Below, in pieces: positions 17,882-26,798 of a DNA stretch of 64,000 bases (position 1 is the first letter of the stretch; every line of letters starts with the position of its first letter). Source of the DNA: Vibrio sp. CAU 1672. Lineage in GTDB: Bacteria; Pseudomonadota; Gammaproteobacteria; Enterobacterales; Vibrionaceae. Below the pieces are notes generated by a model, which was given only the letters and a program-made list of their open reading frames with translations, had not been told where the DNA came from and ran no database searches. The DNA is taken from positions 62,001 to 126,000 of the forward strand of contig NZ_JARHUF010000004.1 in the NCBI RefSeq assembly GCF_029223195.1. Direction: 5' to 3'. Position numbers and translations under genes: made by a program.

Positions 17882-18871
17882 GTGAAAACCACTCTTAGTC
17901 TGATTGCCCTTAGCCTGATGTCCGCGTCGGCTCTGGCTGCGAACGACACCTTAACCGTTTATACCTATGACTCTTTTGCCTCTGACTGGGGCCCGGGGCC
18001 TAAAATCAAGCAGGCTTTTGAAAGCCAGTGTGATTGCCAGGTAAACTTCGTCGCCCTGGATGATGGCGTCTCTATCCTCAATCGTCTGCGTCTGGAAGGT
18101 AACAACAGCAAGGCTGATATCCTGTTAGGGCTGGACAACAACCTGATGGCTGAAGCCAAGCAGACCGGTTTGCTCGCCGAACACCAGGTCGATACCTCGG
18201 CAGTCACTTTGCCAAACGGCTGGAGTGACAGTACGTTTATACCCTATGACTATGGATACTTTGCCTTTGTGTATAACAAAGAGAAACTGGCCAATCCGCC
18301 GAAAAGCCTGAGCGAGCTGGTCGAAGAGCGTGATGATCTGAAAGTGATTTATCAGGATCCCCGTACCTCGACACCGGGGCAGGGCCTGATGTTGTGGATG
18401 AAGTCGGTATATGGCGATCAGGCAGCGCAAGCCTGGCAGAAGCTGGCGAAGAAGACCGTGACGGTAACCAAAGGCTGGTCTGAAGCGTATTCGATGTTCC
18501 TTAAGGGCGAATCGGATCTGGTGCTGTCTTACACCACCTCGCCGGCGTATCACTTGATCGCAGAAAATGATGACAAGTACGCCAGCGCGGATTTTGCTGA
18601 AGGTCATTACATGCAGGTTGAAGTGGCTGCTAAAGTGAAAGCTGCCCGTAACCCTGAGTTGGCGGACGCCTTTATGCATTTTATTCTCAGCGATGAATTT
18701 CAATCGGCGATGCCGACCGGTAACTGGATGTATCCGGTCACGAACGTGGCATTGCCACAAGGTTTTGATACCCTCAAGGTTCCGGGTAAGTCACTGAGTT
18801 TCAGTGCGGATGAAGTGGCGGCAAAGCGTCGCTCCTGGGTCCGTGAATGGCAAAGTGCGCTGACGTTCTGA
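17882..18871 (+). CDS. thiB: thiamine ABC transporter, periplasmic binding protein ThiB
   Basis: Captures thiamine, thiamine phosphate and TPP in the periplasm. The 329-residue protein has a signal peptide (MKTTLSLIALSLMSASALA) and ThiB/TbpA hallmarks such as LTVYTYDSFASDWGPGPKIKQAFE, ADILLGLDNNL and FIPYDYGYFAFVYN. It uses a GTG start at 17882 with GGAGAG 7 bases upstream. First gene of the thiBPQ operon under a TPP riboswitch; thiP begins 13 bases later. Confidence 0.95.
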   Translation: MKTTLSLIALSLMSASALAANDTLTVYTYDSFASDWGPGPKIKQAFESQCDCQVNFVALDDGVSILNRLRLEGNNSKADILLGLDNNLMAEAKQTGLLAEHQVDTSAVTLPNGWSDSTFIPYDYGYFAFVYNKEKLANPPKSLSELVEERDDLKVIYQDPRTSTPGQGLMLWMKSVYGDQAAQAWQKLAKKTVTVTKGWSEAYSMFLKGESDLVLSYTTSPAYHLIAENDDKYASADFAEGHYMQVEVAAKVKAARNPELADAFMHFILSDEFQSAMPTGNWMYPVTNVALPQGFDTLKVPGKSLSFSADEVAAKRRSWVREWQSALTF

Positions 18872-18884
18872 GTCGGGTGTCATT

Positions 18885-20477
18885 TTGAACCGGGTTCCAT
18901 TTATCGGCATAGGGGTCGCGATGATCATCGCGACCTTTGTGATCTCAGCTCTTGGCGCACTGATCATCGAAGCTCCCTCGCTGGACGTGTCTGTGATCTG
19001 GGCCGATCCCTATTACCGGCACGTCACAAAGTTCAGTTTTTACCAGGCGTTTCTGTCCACCTTGCTTAGTGTCGGCTTTGCCATCCCCGTAGCACACGCT
19101 CTTTCGCGACGTGAGTTTATCGGCAAGTCTATTCTGCTTAAGCTGTTTGCTTCCACTCTGGTTCTACCCGTGTTGGTCGGGGTATTTGGCCTGTTGGCGA
19201 TTTATGGCAATAGTGGTTTGCTCGCCGGGTGGCTGCAAGGGCGGGGAGGAGAACTGCCCTTTTCCATTTACGGATTAAACGGGATCTTGTTGGCACATGT
19301 GTTTTTCAATTTGCCCTACGCCGCGCGGTTATTGCTACAGGCGCTTGAATCGGTACCGGCTGAGCAGCACAAGCTGTGTGCCCATCTGGGGATGAGCCAT
19401 TGGGATAAGTTTAAATGGGTGGAGTGGCCGCGCTTAAGGCAGCAGTTGCCGCATGTCAGTGGCTTGGTGTTTATGCTCTGTTTCACCAGCTTTGCTACCG
19501 TGATGGCTCTGGGGGGCGGCCCCAGATCGACCACCATCGAACTGGCCATTTATCAGGCGATCAAATTTGACTTTGATCTGCAGGCCGGCGCTTTATTGGC
19601 CCTGTGGCAAATGCTGTTGTGTGGTGTGTTGGCTGTGGCGGTGCAGAAGCTGACCAAGCCAGTAGCAGTAAGTGCCGGCAGCATCACGCGCCAGCGTTAC
19701 CTGACCAGGGATCATCGGTGGTCAAAAGCCTGGGACAGCGTTTGGATCACCGGTAGTTTTTTACTGGTGGTGCCGCCTTTGGCGACGGTGATATGGAGCG
19801 GGATCAATGAGCAACTGTTGCGCGTACTGAGCGATGAGCGTTTCTGGTCGGCTCTGCTTAACTCGCTGCAAGTGGCGCTGAGCGCCAGTACGCTGGCACT
19901 GTTGGCGGGGGTGGCGATTTTACTCACCAGCCGCCGCTGGCGGCTGCAATACCAGAATGCCCGCGCAGATCAGATCGAACTGATCGGAACGATCATCTTA
20001 GTCACCCCGGGGCTGGTGATCAGCACCGGGCTGTTTTTATTGTTGCGCAGCTTCAGCGACGTGTTCAGTCTGGCGTTTATCGTAGTGATAGTGGTCAATG
20101 GTCTGATGGCGTTGCCTTACGTGATCAAGACGCTGGCGCAACCGATGCAGCATATTGAGCAGCAATATCATCTGCTGTGTGCCAGTCTGGGCATGCGCGG
20201 CTGGCGGCGGTTTGTTGTGGTTGAATCGCGGGCGCTGCGTAAACCGCTTGCCCATGCTTTTGCTATCAGTTTTATGTTTTCCATCGGTGATTTAAGTGCC
20301 ATAGCCCTGTTTGGCGGGCAGGAGTTTCGCACCCTGCCGCTGTACCTGTTTCAACTCCTCGGCAGTTATCAAATGCAGGCGGCAGCCGTCGTATCGCTGG
20401 TGTTGTTGTCATTGAGCCTGGGGTGTTTTAGCGTGGTTGAAAGAGTGTTGAAAACCAAGGAGAAAGCCAGATGTTAG
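18885..20477 (+). CDS. thiP: thiamine ABC transporter permease ThiP
   Basis: A 530-residue inner-membrane protein formed of two fused permease halves with about 12 helices, and two EAA-type loops (QLAAHLGMSHWDKFKWVEWP-like near residue 175 and LCASLGMRGWRRFVVVESRAL near 430) that contact ThiQ. The ORF starts with TTG at 18885 with GGGTG 5 bases before; an ATG at 18921 is an alternative that would remove part of the first helix. It aligns with E. coli ThiP (FxLSIGD-like SIGDLSAIALFG near the end). It overlaps thiQ by 7 bases. Confidence 0.93.
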   Translation: MNRVPFIGIGVAMIIATFVISALGALIIEAPSLDVSVIWADPYYRHVTKFSFYQAFLSTLLSVGFAIPVAHALSRREFIGKSILLKLFASTLVLPVLVGVFGLLAIYGNSGLLAGWLQGRGGELPFSIYGLNGILLAHVFFNLPYAARLLLQALESVPAEQHKLCAHLGMSHWDKFKWVEWPRLRQQLPHVSGLVFMLCFTSFATVMALGGGPRSTTIELAIYQAIKFDFDLQAGALLALWQMLLCGVLAVAVQKLTKPVAVSAGSITRQRYLTRDHRWSKAWDSVWITGSFLLVVPPLATVIWSGINEQLLRVLSDERFWSALLNSLQVALSASTLALLAGVAILLTSRRWRLQYQNARADQIELIGTIILVTPGLVISTGLFLLLRSFSDVFSLAFIVVIVVNGLMALPYVIKTLAQPMQHIEQQYHLLCASLGMRGWRRFVVVESRALRKPLAHAFAISFMFSIGDLSAIALFGGQEFRTLPLYLFQLLGSYQMQAAAVVSLVLLSLSLGCFSVVERVLKTKEKARC

Positions 20478-21175
20478 AGCTGGATAAGGTTGTGTACCGT
20501 TATCAGCATGAAGTGTTTCATTTCGATTTGCGGCTTGCTGACGGACAGATCGTTGCCCTGATGGGACCAAGCGGGGCGGGGAAGTCGACCCTGCTGGCTC
20601 TGGTGGCAGGGTTTATTCAACCGGAGCAGGGCGATATCCGTGTGGATGGCACATCAGTCATCCGGCAAGAGCCTTATTTGCGGCCGTTTTCCATGTTGTT
20701 CCAGGAGCATAACCTGTTTGCTCACCTGACGGTACGTGACAATATTAGTCTGGGGCTGCATCCTGGTTTGAAGCTGAGCAAAGCACAACGACAGCAAGTG
20801 GAGCAGGCTGCGCGGCAGGTTGGGGTCGCCGAGTTGTTGGATCGTTTGCCGGAGCAGCTTTCCGGAGGGCAACGTCAGCGGGTGGCACTGGCGCGTTGTT
20901 TTGTCCAACCGCATAACATCTGGTTGCTGGACGAGCCGTTTTCGGCGTTAGACCCGGTATTACGTGAAGAGATGCTGGCGCTGGTAAGTGCCTTAGCGGC
21001 AGAACGCGGCATTACGGTATTGATGGTTACCCATCACCTGAGTGACGTCAGGGCGATTGCTAGCCATTTTGCTTTCGTGGCGCAAAATCAAGTGATCGCA
21101 TCTGGCGCGATTGACACTTTGACGGACGCGCAGCAGCCCGCTCTGTTGCAGAGTTTTATCCGCGCGGCAGGCTAG
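20471..21175 (+). CDS. thiQ: thiamine ABC transporter ATPase ThiQ
   Basis: A 234-residue ABC ATPase with Walker A GPSGAGKST, Q-loop FQEHNLFAHLTV, signature LSGGQRQR, Walker B WLLDEPFSALDP and H-loop VTHHLSD. It powers thiamine uptake with ThiB and ThiP. Its start overlaps the thiP end, and no terminator with a T-run is visible after it, only a GCCCGG/CCGGGC dyad near 21205-21236 before the converging stress protein gene. Confidence 0.95.
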   Translation: MLELDKVVYRYQHEVFHFDLRLADGQIVALMGPSGAGKSTLLALVAGFIQPEQGDIRVDGTSVIRQEPYLRPFSMLFQEHNLFAHLTVRDNISLGLHPGLKLSKAQRQQVEQAARQVGVAELLDRLPEQLSGGQRQRVALARCFVQPHNIWLLDEPFSALDPVLREEMLALVSALAAERGITVLMVTHHLSDVRAIASHFAFVAQNQVIASGAIDTLTDAQQPALLQSFIRAAG

Positions 21176-21248
21176 CGGATACAGCCAGCGTGAGGCCGGT
21201 GATTGCCCGGTAAGTCAGCCGACACGCCGGGCATGCTGAACAACGCGG

Positions 21249-21686
21249 TTACGCTTGTGGCTTGACGACCATGACGTTGATTTTGGAGTATTCCACCACT
21301 TTACTGGCCACCGAACCCAGCATTACTTTGTCGATTTTCGAGCGCTTGTGACTTGGCATGATGATCAAGTCGGCCCCGAGGCGTTCGGCGTATTCCAGAA
21401 TGGTCGCGTACGCTTTGCCTTCCGCAACGTGGATTTTATATACCACCTGATCATCGATGTGTTTGTCGGCAAACTCTTGCAGCTGCTTCTTCACATCCTG
21501 CTTCATTTTTTTGGCCGCATCTTTCGGGAAATAGGAAGCCACCATCGACATATGAATCCCCGGCAGTACGTTCAGCAGGTGTACTTCCGCATTGGCTTGT
21601 TTGGCATGCCACACCGCCAGTTCTACCGCGCGGTCTGAAAAACCTTGATCATTCAGATCAACCGGAACCAGAATTTGTTTATACAT
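21249..21686 (-). CDS. universal stress protein UspA family
   Basis: A 145-residue cytoplasmic protein with the Usp fold (YKQILVPVDLNDQGFSDRAVELAVWHAKQ at the start). The usual nucleotide motif GxxGx9G(S/T) is degraded: the region reads SHKRSKIDKVMLGSVASKV, retaining only the final GS, so ATP binding is doubtful. It is the last gene after the TRAP permease, 45 bases behind it; Usp genes are often found in TRAP operons and can regulate the transporter, which is my best guess here. Confidence 0.88.
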   Translation of the reverse strand: MYKQILVPVDLNDQGFSDRAVELAVWHAKQANAEVHLLNVLPGIHMSMVASYFPKDAAKKMKQDVKKQLQEFADKHIDDQVVYKIHVAEGKAYATILEYAERLGADLIIMPSHKRSKIDKVMLGSVASKVVEYSKINVMVVKPQA

Positions 21687-21730
21687 TCTCTGTCTCTCAT
21701 TATGGCCCCATCAGCCAGGGGCCTCATCGG

Positions 21731-24310
21731 TTATGCGCTCAATTGTTCCTTACGAGCACGACGTTTTTGATTCATGGCCAGTACCAGCAATATCAGCAGG
21801 CAAGGTACAAATACCCACTCTTTCATCGGGCGATCGGCATCCTGCACCACCGATTTGATCTCCCAGTCAAAATCGATACCGGAAGATTCTGCCGGGCTGC
21901 CGAATTCCACCATATCCACGATCATTTTGCCGTCAGTTTCGTTCAGCATCAGCCCCATTGAGGCAATCCGGCTTTCGGCATCGACTGCGTTGTCGTCAAA
22001 TGGCAGGCGAACGGTTTTTTCGACGTAATCCCCTTCTAAGTTCTCACCGGCCACCCGTAACTCTATGGATTCTCCTACATGCAGCGTTTCGGTAATTTGC
22101 GCTATCTCAACTCCGGGAGAAAGAACTTTGGCCGGGTAGAGCATGTCCCACCAGAACCCCGGGCGGAAAAATGAGAATGTCAGGATCAGCAGCAGCAGGG
22201 TTTCCCACCATTTGTTTTTGGTGAACCACCATCCTTGGGTGGCGGCCGAAAAGATCAGCATCGCGATGATTGAAGAGATCACCGTTAAGGTGAGGTGCCA
22301 CCAGGTATCAATGCCCATCAGCAGCAGTTGGGTATTGAACACGAACATAAACGGCAGAATCGCGGTTCGGATGTCGTAGGTGAAGCCCTGAATACCGGTC
22401 CGGATCGGATCGGATTTAGCAATCGCAGCGGCGGCAAAAGCGGCCAAACCAACCGGCGGGGTATCGTCAGCCAGAATGCCGAAGTAAAACACGAATAAGT
22501 GCACCGCAATCAGCGGGATGATCAAACCGTGGGCTGCACCCAATGTTACGATCACCGGAGCCATCAATGTCGAAACAACGATGTAGTTGGCTGTGGTTGG
22601 CAGTCCCATACCTAAGATCAGGCTGATCACCGCGGTGAACACCAGCATCATAATCACGCTGCCACCGGAGATAAACTCGACAAAATCGGTCATCACCAGG
22701 CCAATCCCGGTCAGTGTTACCACCCCGACCACGGTACCGGCCGCCGCGGTTGCCACACCGATACCGATCATATTACGCGCGCCAGATACCAGGCTTTCTG
22801 CCAGGTCGATAGCGCCGTCTCTGGTTTGCTGGCCCAGGTTTCCGGTTTTGGCCAGAACCGCAATTAACGGACGCTGGGTCAGCAGAATAAAGATCATAAA
22901 CACCGTCGCCCAAAATGCAGACAGACCCGGAGAGAAGCGCTCAACCGTCAAACACCACACCAGAACGACAATCGGTAACAGGTAGTGCAAGCCCGACTTG
23001 ATGGTTGGGCCGGGATCCGGTACTTCGGTCAGCTCGGCATCAATTTCGATCGCACCATCTTGGATGTGATTGGCCGAGATTTTTACCAGTCCGACATAGG
23101 CCAGTAGCAACACGACGGTTACGATCGGCGTGGCGGCAGCACCGAAGACATCTTTGGTCCATCCCACACCGTAGTAAACCAGAGCACTCAATACGCACAG
23201 GCCTAAAATAGTGCCGGTAAACGACAGTAAGCTTTGTAACAGGGTAGGATTATGCCGACGAGGTAAGCCGGTCATGCCCGCTTTGCAGGCTTCCAGGTGA
23301 ACAATGTAAATCAGGGCGATATAGGAAATCAGTGCCGGTAACAGGGCCGCTTTGATCACTTCTACATAAGAAATACCCACATACTCGACCATCAAAAACG
23401 CCGCGGCGCCCATGATCGGTGGTGTTAACTGACCATTGGTGGAGGCGGCGACTTCGACTGCCCCTGCTTTGGTGCCGGGAAAACCGACCCGTTTCATTAG
23501 CGGGATAGTAAAGGTACCCGTGGTGACGACGTTGGCGATGGAAGAGCCGGAGACCAAGCCAGAGAGGCCAGAAGCGACCACGGCAGCTTTCGCCGGGCCG
23601 CCCTTCATGTGGCCGAGCAGAGAAAAGGCGACTTTAATAAAGTAGGCACCGGCACCAGCGCGCTCGAGCATGGCACCAAATAGGACGAACAGGAACACAA
23701 ATGAGGTGGATACCCCAAGCGCCACGCCGAACACACCCTCGGTTGTCAGCCACAGGTGTGACATCGCTTTGTTCAGGCTGGCCCCTTTGTGGGCAATCAC
23801 ATCCGGCATATACGGACCGGCAAAGGTATAGGTCAGGAACACAGCTGCAACCACCATCAGAGGGGGCCCCAACGCACGACGCGTGGCTTCCAGCAGCAAT
23901 ACCATCCCGGTGACGGCGACGACAATATCCAGGGTGGTTGGCGCTCCGGAACGTCCCGCCAGCTCGGTGTAAAACAGATAAATATACGCGGCGGCAAAGC
24001 TGCCGGCCAAAGCGAGCACCCAATCAATGACGGGAATGGTGTCTCGGGAGGAATTTTTCGTCGCCGGATAAGCGGTAAAGGCCAAGAAAATCGCAAATGT
24101 CAGATGAATTGCACGCGCTTCGGTATCATTTAACACGCCAAAATTAAAAACAAATGGCAGCGGCGAGGCATACCATAATTGAAAAAGTGACCAGCAAAGC
24201 GGGACAAACCAGAGGATTCGTCCTTGCAAACCCTGTGGGCTGCGTGCTCCGGTATCTGCTTGTGCCACCATTTCTTGCACATCTTGTGACGGAGTGTTAT
24301 TCGTCGCCAT
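21731..24310 (-). CDS. TAXI-type TRAP transporter permease (fused small and large subunits)
   Basis: An 859-residue inner-membrane protein that joins the 4-helix DctQ-like part (about residues 30-150) to the 12-helix DctM-like part (about 160-720); the conserved glycine-rich GxxGLxSGSSIANVVTTGTFTIP and GMGLPTTANYI segments of the Na+-coupled TRAP transporter are present. A C-terminal extension of about 120 residues (730-859) includes a soluble stretch and one last helix. AAGGA precedes the ATG at 24310. It partners the TAXI binding protein encoded upstream and uses a sodium gradient to import an organic acid. Confidence 0.93.
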   Translation of the reverse strand: MATNNTPSQDVQEMVAQADTGARSPQGLQGRILWFVPLCWSLFQLWYASPLPFVFNFGVLNDTEARAIHLTFAIFLAFTAYPATKNSSRDTIPVIDWVLALAGSFAAAYIYLFYTELAGRSGAPTTLDIVVAVTGMVLLLEATRRALGPPLMVVAAVFLTYTFAGPYMPDVIAHKGASLNKAMSHLWLTTEGVFGVALGVSTSFVFLFVLFGAMLERAGAGAYFIKVAFSLLGHMKGGPAKAAVVASGLSGLVSGSSIANVVTTGTFTIPLMKRVGFPGTKAGAVEVAASTNGQLTPPIMGAAAFLMVEYVGISYVEVIKAALLPALISYIALIYIVHLEACKAGMTGLPRRHNPTLLQSLLSFTGTILGLCVLSALVYYGVGWTKDVFGAAATPIVTVVLLLAYVGLVKISANHIQDGAIEIDAELTEVPDPGPTIKSGLHYLLPIVVLVWCLTVERFSPGLSAFWATVFMIFILLTQRPLIAVLAKTGNLGQQTRDGAIDLAESLVSGARNMIGIGVATAAAGTVVGVVTLTGIGLVMTDFVEFISGGSVIMMLVFTAVISLILGMGLPTTANYIVVSTLMAPVIVTLGAAHGLIIPLIAVHLFVFYFGILADDTPPVGLAAFAAAAIAKSDPIRTGIQGFTYDIRTAILPFMFVFNTQLLLMGIDTWWHLTLTVISSIIAMLIFSAATQGWWFTKNKWWETLLLLILTFSFFRPGFWWDMLYPAKVLSPGVEIAQITETLHVGESIELRVAGENLEGDYVEKTVRLPFDDNAVDAESRIASMGLMLNETDGKMIVDMVEFGSPAESSGIDFDWEIKSVVQDADRPMKEWVFVPCLLILLVLAMNQKRRARKEQLSA

Positions 24311-24563
24311 GTACTTTTCCTTATTATTGATGGTCCTGTCGATGTTGTTGTTTTCGAGAACCCCATCTCGCCTATATCAGTGTAGTGAATGCGGCAAGAA
24401 TTGCTTTTCGAATGATCTCTGGCTTTACGCACCACCGAATGAGTGGGAGAGCAGTCATGCCAGATGTATTTTTCTTGGGAATGCGCTTCAAATTAGTAGT
24501 GAAACGGAATAGTGCGCAGGTATGTTGAAACCACCAACGGAAAGATGGCTCCAACACACGCTT

Positions 24564-24591
24564 CAGCCAGGAGCTGGTGTGCTGCTGGCTG
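24564..24591 (-). terminator. stem-loop between binding protein and permease genes
   Basis: CAGCCAG-g-AGC pairs with GCT-g-CTGGCTG around a 6-base loop, 17 bases beyond the binding-protein stop. No T-run follows on the minus strand, so it is more likely an mRNA-stabilising or partial attenuation hairpin that raises expression of the binding protein over the permease. Confidence 0.45.
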
Positions 24592-24608
24592 ATTGTGATG
24601 TCATGGCC

Positions 24609-25577
24609 TTACTTAAGCAGGCCGACTTCTTTGTAGTATTTTACTGCACCAGGATGCAGAGGGATTGAAAGACCGGCTTTGACCATCTCTTCCTTTTTCA
24701 GGTTGGTAAAAGCTGGGTGCAGGCGCTTGAAGGTATCGAAGTTCTCAAATACGGCTTTGGCCACGTTGTACGCCACTTCATCAGACACATCCGACGTGGT
24801 TACCATAGTGGCGGCGACACCGAAGCTGTTGACGTCACCATCCGTACCGCGGTACATGCCGGCAGGAACCGTGCTGTAGGCGTAGTAGGGGTTTTTCGCA
24901 ACGATGTTATCGATCTCAGCGCCGGTCGCAGAAACCAGTTTCGCATCGCATGAGGTGGTTGCTTCTTTGATCGAGCCGTTCGGGTGGCCGACCATGTAAA
25001 TGAACGCGTCAATTTTGTTGTCACACAATGCCTGAGAGCGTTCAGAGCCTTTCAGTTCTGATGCCAGTTTAAAGCTGTCATTGGTCCAGCCCATCGCTTC
25101 CATGACCACGCCCATTGTCGCACGGTCACCGGATCCCGGGTTACCAATGTTAACGCGTTTGCCTTTCAGGTCTTTGACATTGTCAATGCCAGCATCGGCA
25201 CGGGCGATAATATTGAAAGGTTCGGTGTGAAGAGAGAACATTGCGCGTAATTTTTTGTACGGGCCTTGTTCAGCAAACTTACTGGTTCCGTTATAGCCGT
25301 GGTATTGCCAGTCAGACTGTACAATACCAAAATCCAGCTCACCGGCACGGATGGTGTTGACGTTGTAGATTGATCCACCGGTCGCTTCTACAGAACAACG
25401 TACATTGTGCTCTTTACGACCTTTGTTGACCAACTTACAGATAGCACCGCCGGTAGGGTAATACACCCCAGTGACTGAGCCGGTACCGATAGTAATGAAC
25501 TCTTGAGCGTTAACGGCGCCTGCACCCATTACTACAGCGGTAATCGCACCTACTTTAATAAGCTTGTTAAATGCCAT
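24609..25577 (-). CDS. TAXI family TRAP transporter substrate-binding protein
   Basis: A 322-residue exported protein: signal peptide MAFNKLIKVGAITAVVMGAGAVNA and the TAXI fold with ITIGTGSVTGVYYPTGGAIC, EATGGSIYNVNTIRAGELDFGIVQSD and GKRVNIGNPGSGDRAT. I start at 25577 (AAGGAAGGG upstream) rather than at the longer ORF start at 25697. The ligand cannot be told from the sequence; I recall that the TAXI protein beside argR-mdh in Vibrio cholerae was reported to bind glutamate, which would be the first thing to test. Three cysteines are present in the mature protein, two of them close together (ICKLVNKG and VRCSVE) and others near CDNK and SCDA, which suggests disulfides. Confidence 0.93.
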   Translation of the reverse strand: MAFNKLIKVGAITAVVMGAGAVNAQEFITIGTGSVTGVYYPTGGAICKLVNKGRKEHNVRCSVEATGGSIYNVNTIRAGELDFGIVQSDWQYHGYNGTSKFAEQGPYKKLRAMFSLHTEPFNIIARADAGIDNVKDLKGKRVNIGNPGSGDRATMGVVMEAMGWTNDSFKLASELKGSERSQALCDNKIDAFIYMVGHPNGSIKEATTSCDAKLVSATGAEIDNIVAKNPYYAYSTVPAGMYRGTDGDVNSFGVAATMVTTSDVSDEVAYNVAKAVFENFDTFKRLHPAFTNLKKEEMVKAGLSIPLHPGAVKYYKEVGLLK

Positions 25578-25850
25578 GAATTTCCCTTCCTTTATACTCG
25601 TTATTAACCCTGAAATAACCTGAGTCAGTTTCAGGAGTTTCCCATTCGGAAACGGCATACTTTTCAATCCAATCGTTTGTAAAAGCGAGCGAATCATAAC
25701 AAAAAATTGGCAGAAAATTATCCAGTTGTTAAAAGAATTAGCGAATTAATCTAAAGGATAGACAAATGTTTGGTGGGTAGGTGAACGTATTGTTCTTTTT
25801 ATATCAATGTCTTATGTTATTTGGGAGCAAGATCGCTAAAAATTCCGTAC

Positions 25851-25868
25851 TGTGATCTGGATCACGTT
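25851..25868. promoter_or_regulatory. CRP binding site
   Basis: TGTGATCTGGATCACGTT closely matches the CRP consensus TGTGA-N6-TCACA, with the half-sites TGTGA and TCACG. It lies about 275 bases upstream of the TAXI binding-protein start and most plausibly activates the leftward TRAP operon. Confidence 0.7.
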
Positions 25869-25916
25869 GATTTTAGTGAGAAATCCATCAATGGTAGCAT
25901 GGTTTTTACATCATTT

Positions 25917-25951
25917 ACGGGCTACAATCCACCTCGCGAATTATAGCCCGT
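25917..25951. terminator. inverted repeat after argR
   Basis: Eight-base arms ACGGGCTA/TAGCCCGT with an 19-base loop, starting 10 bases past the argR stop. Possible terminator without T-run. Confidence 0.4.
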
Positions 25952-25960
25952 TTCAATCAC

Positions 25961-26431
25961 TTAGCCTGTGTATTCAAACAAATCACACACAGAAAGAAAT
26001 AGTTGTTCTGTGGTGACTGACAGGGTCGGGGTGATGAAAATAGTATCATCACCGGCGACAACGCCCAGAATACCTTCCGATTTACCCAGTGAGTCCAGCA
26101 AGCGGGCAATCAGCTGCGCGGCACCTGGACCGGTATGAATGACAACTAAGGCGTTGTTGCGATCAATGTCCAGCACCAGTTCTCGCAAAGAGCTGCTAAC
26201 TGTAGGAACCCCCAGTTCGGCTGGGAGGCAGTAGACCATTTCCATTTTGGCATTGCGGGTACGTACCGCGCCAAATTTGGTCAGCATCCGAGAGACTTTG
26301 GATTGGTTAATACTCTCAAAACCTTGCTGTTTGAGTGCATCAACAATTTCTCCTTGGGAGCCAAAGCTTTCTTCTTTTAATAAGGCTTTAAAAGCGCGAA
26401 CTAAGCTGTCTTGTTTTTCCGAATTGCGCAT
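25961..26431 (-). CDS. argR: arginine repressor ArgR
   Basis: Hexameric arginine-dependent DNA-binding regulator of arginine metabolism genes. The 156-residue protein has the N-terminal winged helix ([19 protein letters not shown]-type, serine-rich recognition helix QSKVSRML) and the C-terminal oligomerisation/Arg-binding domain with [13 protein letters not shown]. It is divergent from mdh as in other gammaproteobacteria. The ribosome site is weak. Imperfect ARG-box-like repeats (TGCATATTTTCGCA and ATATTCAT at about 26470-26500) upstream suggest autoregulation. Confidence 0.96.
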   Translation of the reverse strand: MRNSEKQDSLVRAFKALLKEESFGSQGEIVDALKQQGFESINQSKVSRMLTKFGAVRTRNAKMEMVYCLPAELGVPTVSSSLRELVLDIDRNNALVVIHTGPGAAQLIARLLDSLGKSEGILGVVAGDDTIFITPTLSVTTEQLFLSVCDLFEYTG

Positions 26432-26469
26432 AATTGTGTTGAATCTCTTACTTGCGTGTCAGTAATTTT

Positions 26470-26498
26470 GCATATTTTCGCATAGATATTCATCCGAT
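26470..26498. promoter_or_regulatory. candidate ARG boxes (argR autoregulation)
   Basis: Two imperfect 14-18 bp AT-rich palindromes with TGCAT/GCATA and ATTCA half-sites resemble the ArgR consensus TGAATWWWWATTCA, 40-65 bases upstream of argR. The match is moderate. Confidence 0.35.
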
Positions 26499-26693
26499 GC
26501 CAAAAGGTCACAGCAATATGTTAATTTCATCACTGTAAAACGCATACGGAATGGCTGTCTGTTATTTTATGAAAGCAGTTTTTCCGCCCCAACTTTGTTT
26601 ATTGATTTTCTTGTCATTTCAAATAAATAACACAATAATCCCCCTATATTTGTGGCACGAGAACAATGAGTTGCGCGAGGTCGCAAAGCGAGC

Positions 26694-26708
26694 GTTAATT
26701 GATTGTAA
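26694..26708. promoter_or_regulatory. candidate ArcA box upstream of mdh
   Basis: GTTAATTGATTGTAA matches 12 of 15 positions of the ArcA-P consensus GTTAATTAAATGTTA. It lies about 90 bases before the mdh start; mdh is an ArcA target in E. coli. Confidence 0.4.
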
Positions 26709-26798
26709 TCAAGTTGTGATTTAGTTAGGTTTGTCATAGCTGTTTATAAAATACCCTACAAATACGTTTATAAGAGAATCAATCTCAAGGAGAACTAC

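Larger units (their letters stand above)
25578..25960. other. argR-TAXI intergenic region
   Basis: 383 bases with an AT-rich promoter region for the TRAP operon, a CRP box at 25851-25868 and an inverted repeat (ACGGGCTA/TAGCCCGT, 25917-25951) just past the argR stop. The inverted repeat has no T-run in the argR direction. Confidence 0.6.
26432..26798. other. argR-mdh divergent regulatory region
   Basis: 367 bases with no gene. It contains ARG-box-like half-sites near argR (26468-26498) and an ArcA-like box near mdh (26694-26708), plus a TATAAA stretch at 26745-26750. Confidence 0.6.

Noticed and set aside
21205-21236. GCCCGG/CCGGGC dyad between thiQ and the stress protein gene
   Set aside because: Six-base stem with a 20-base loop and no T-run: too weak to call a terminator.
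23634-24023. 129-residue minus-strand ORF in the TRAP permease
   Set aside because: Alternate-frame shadow of a well-conserved transporter, rich in Arg and Cys.
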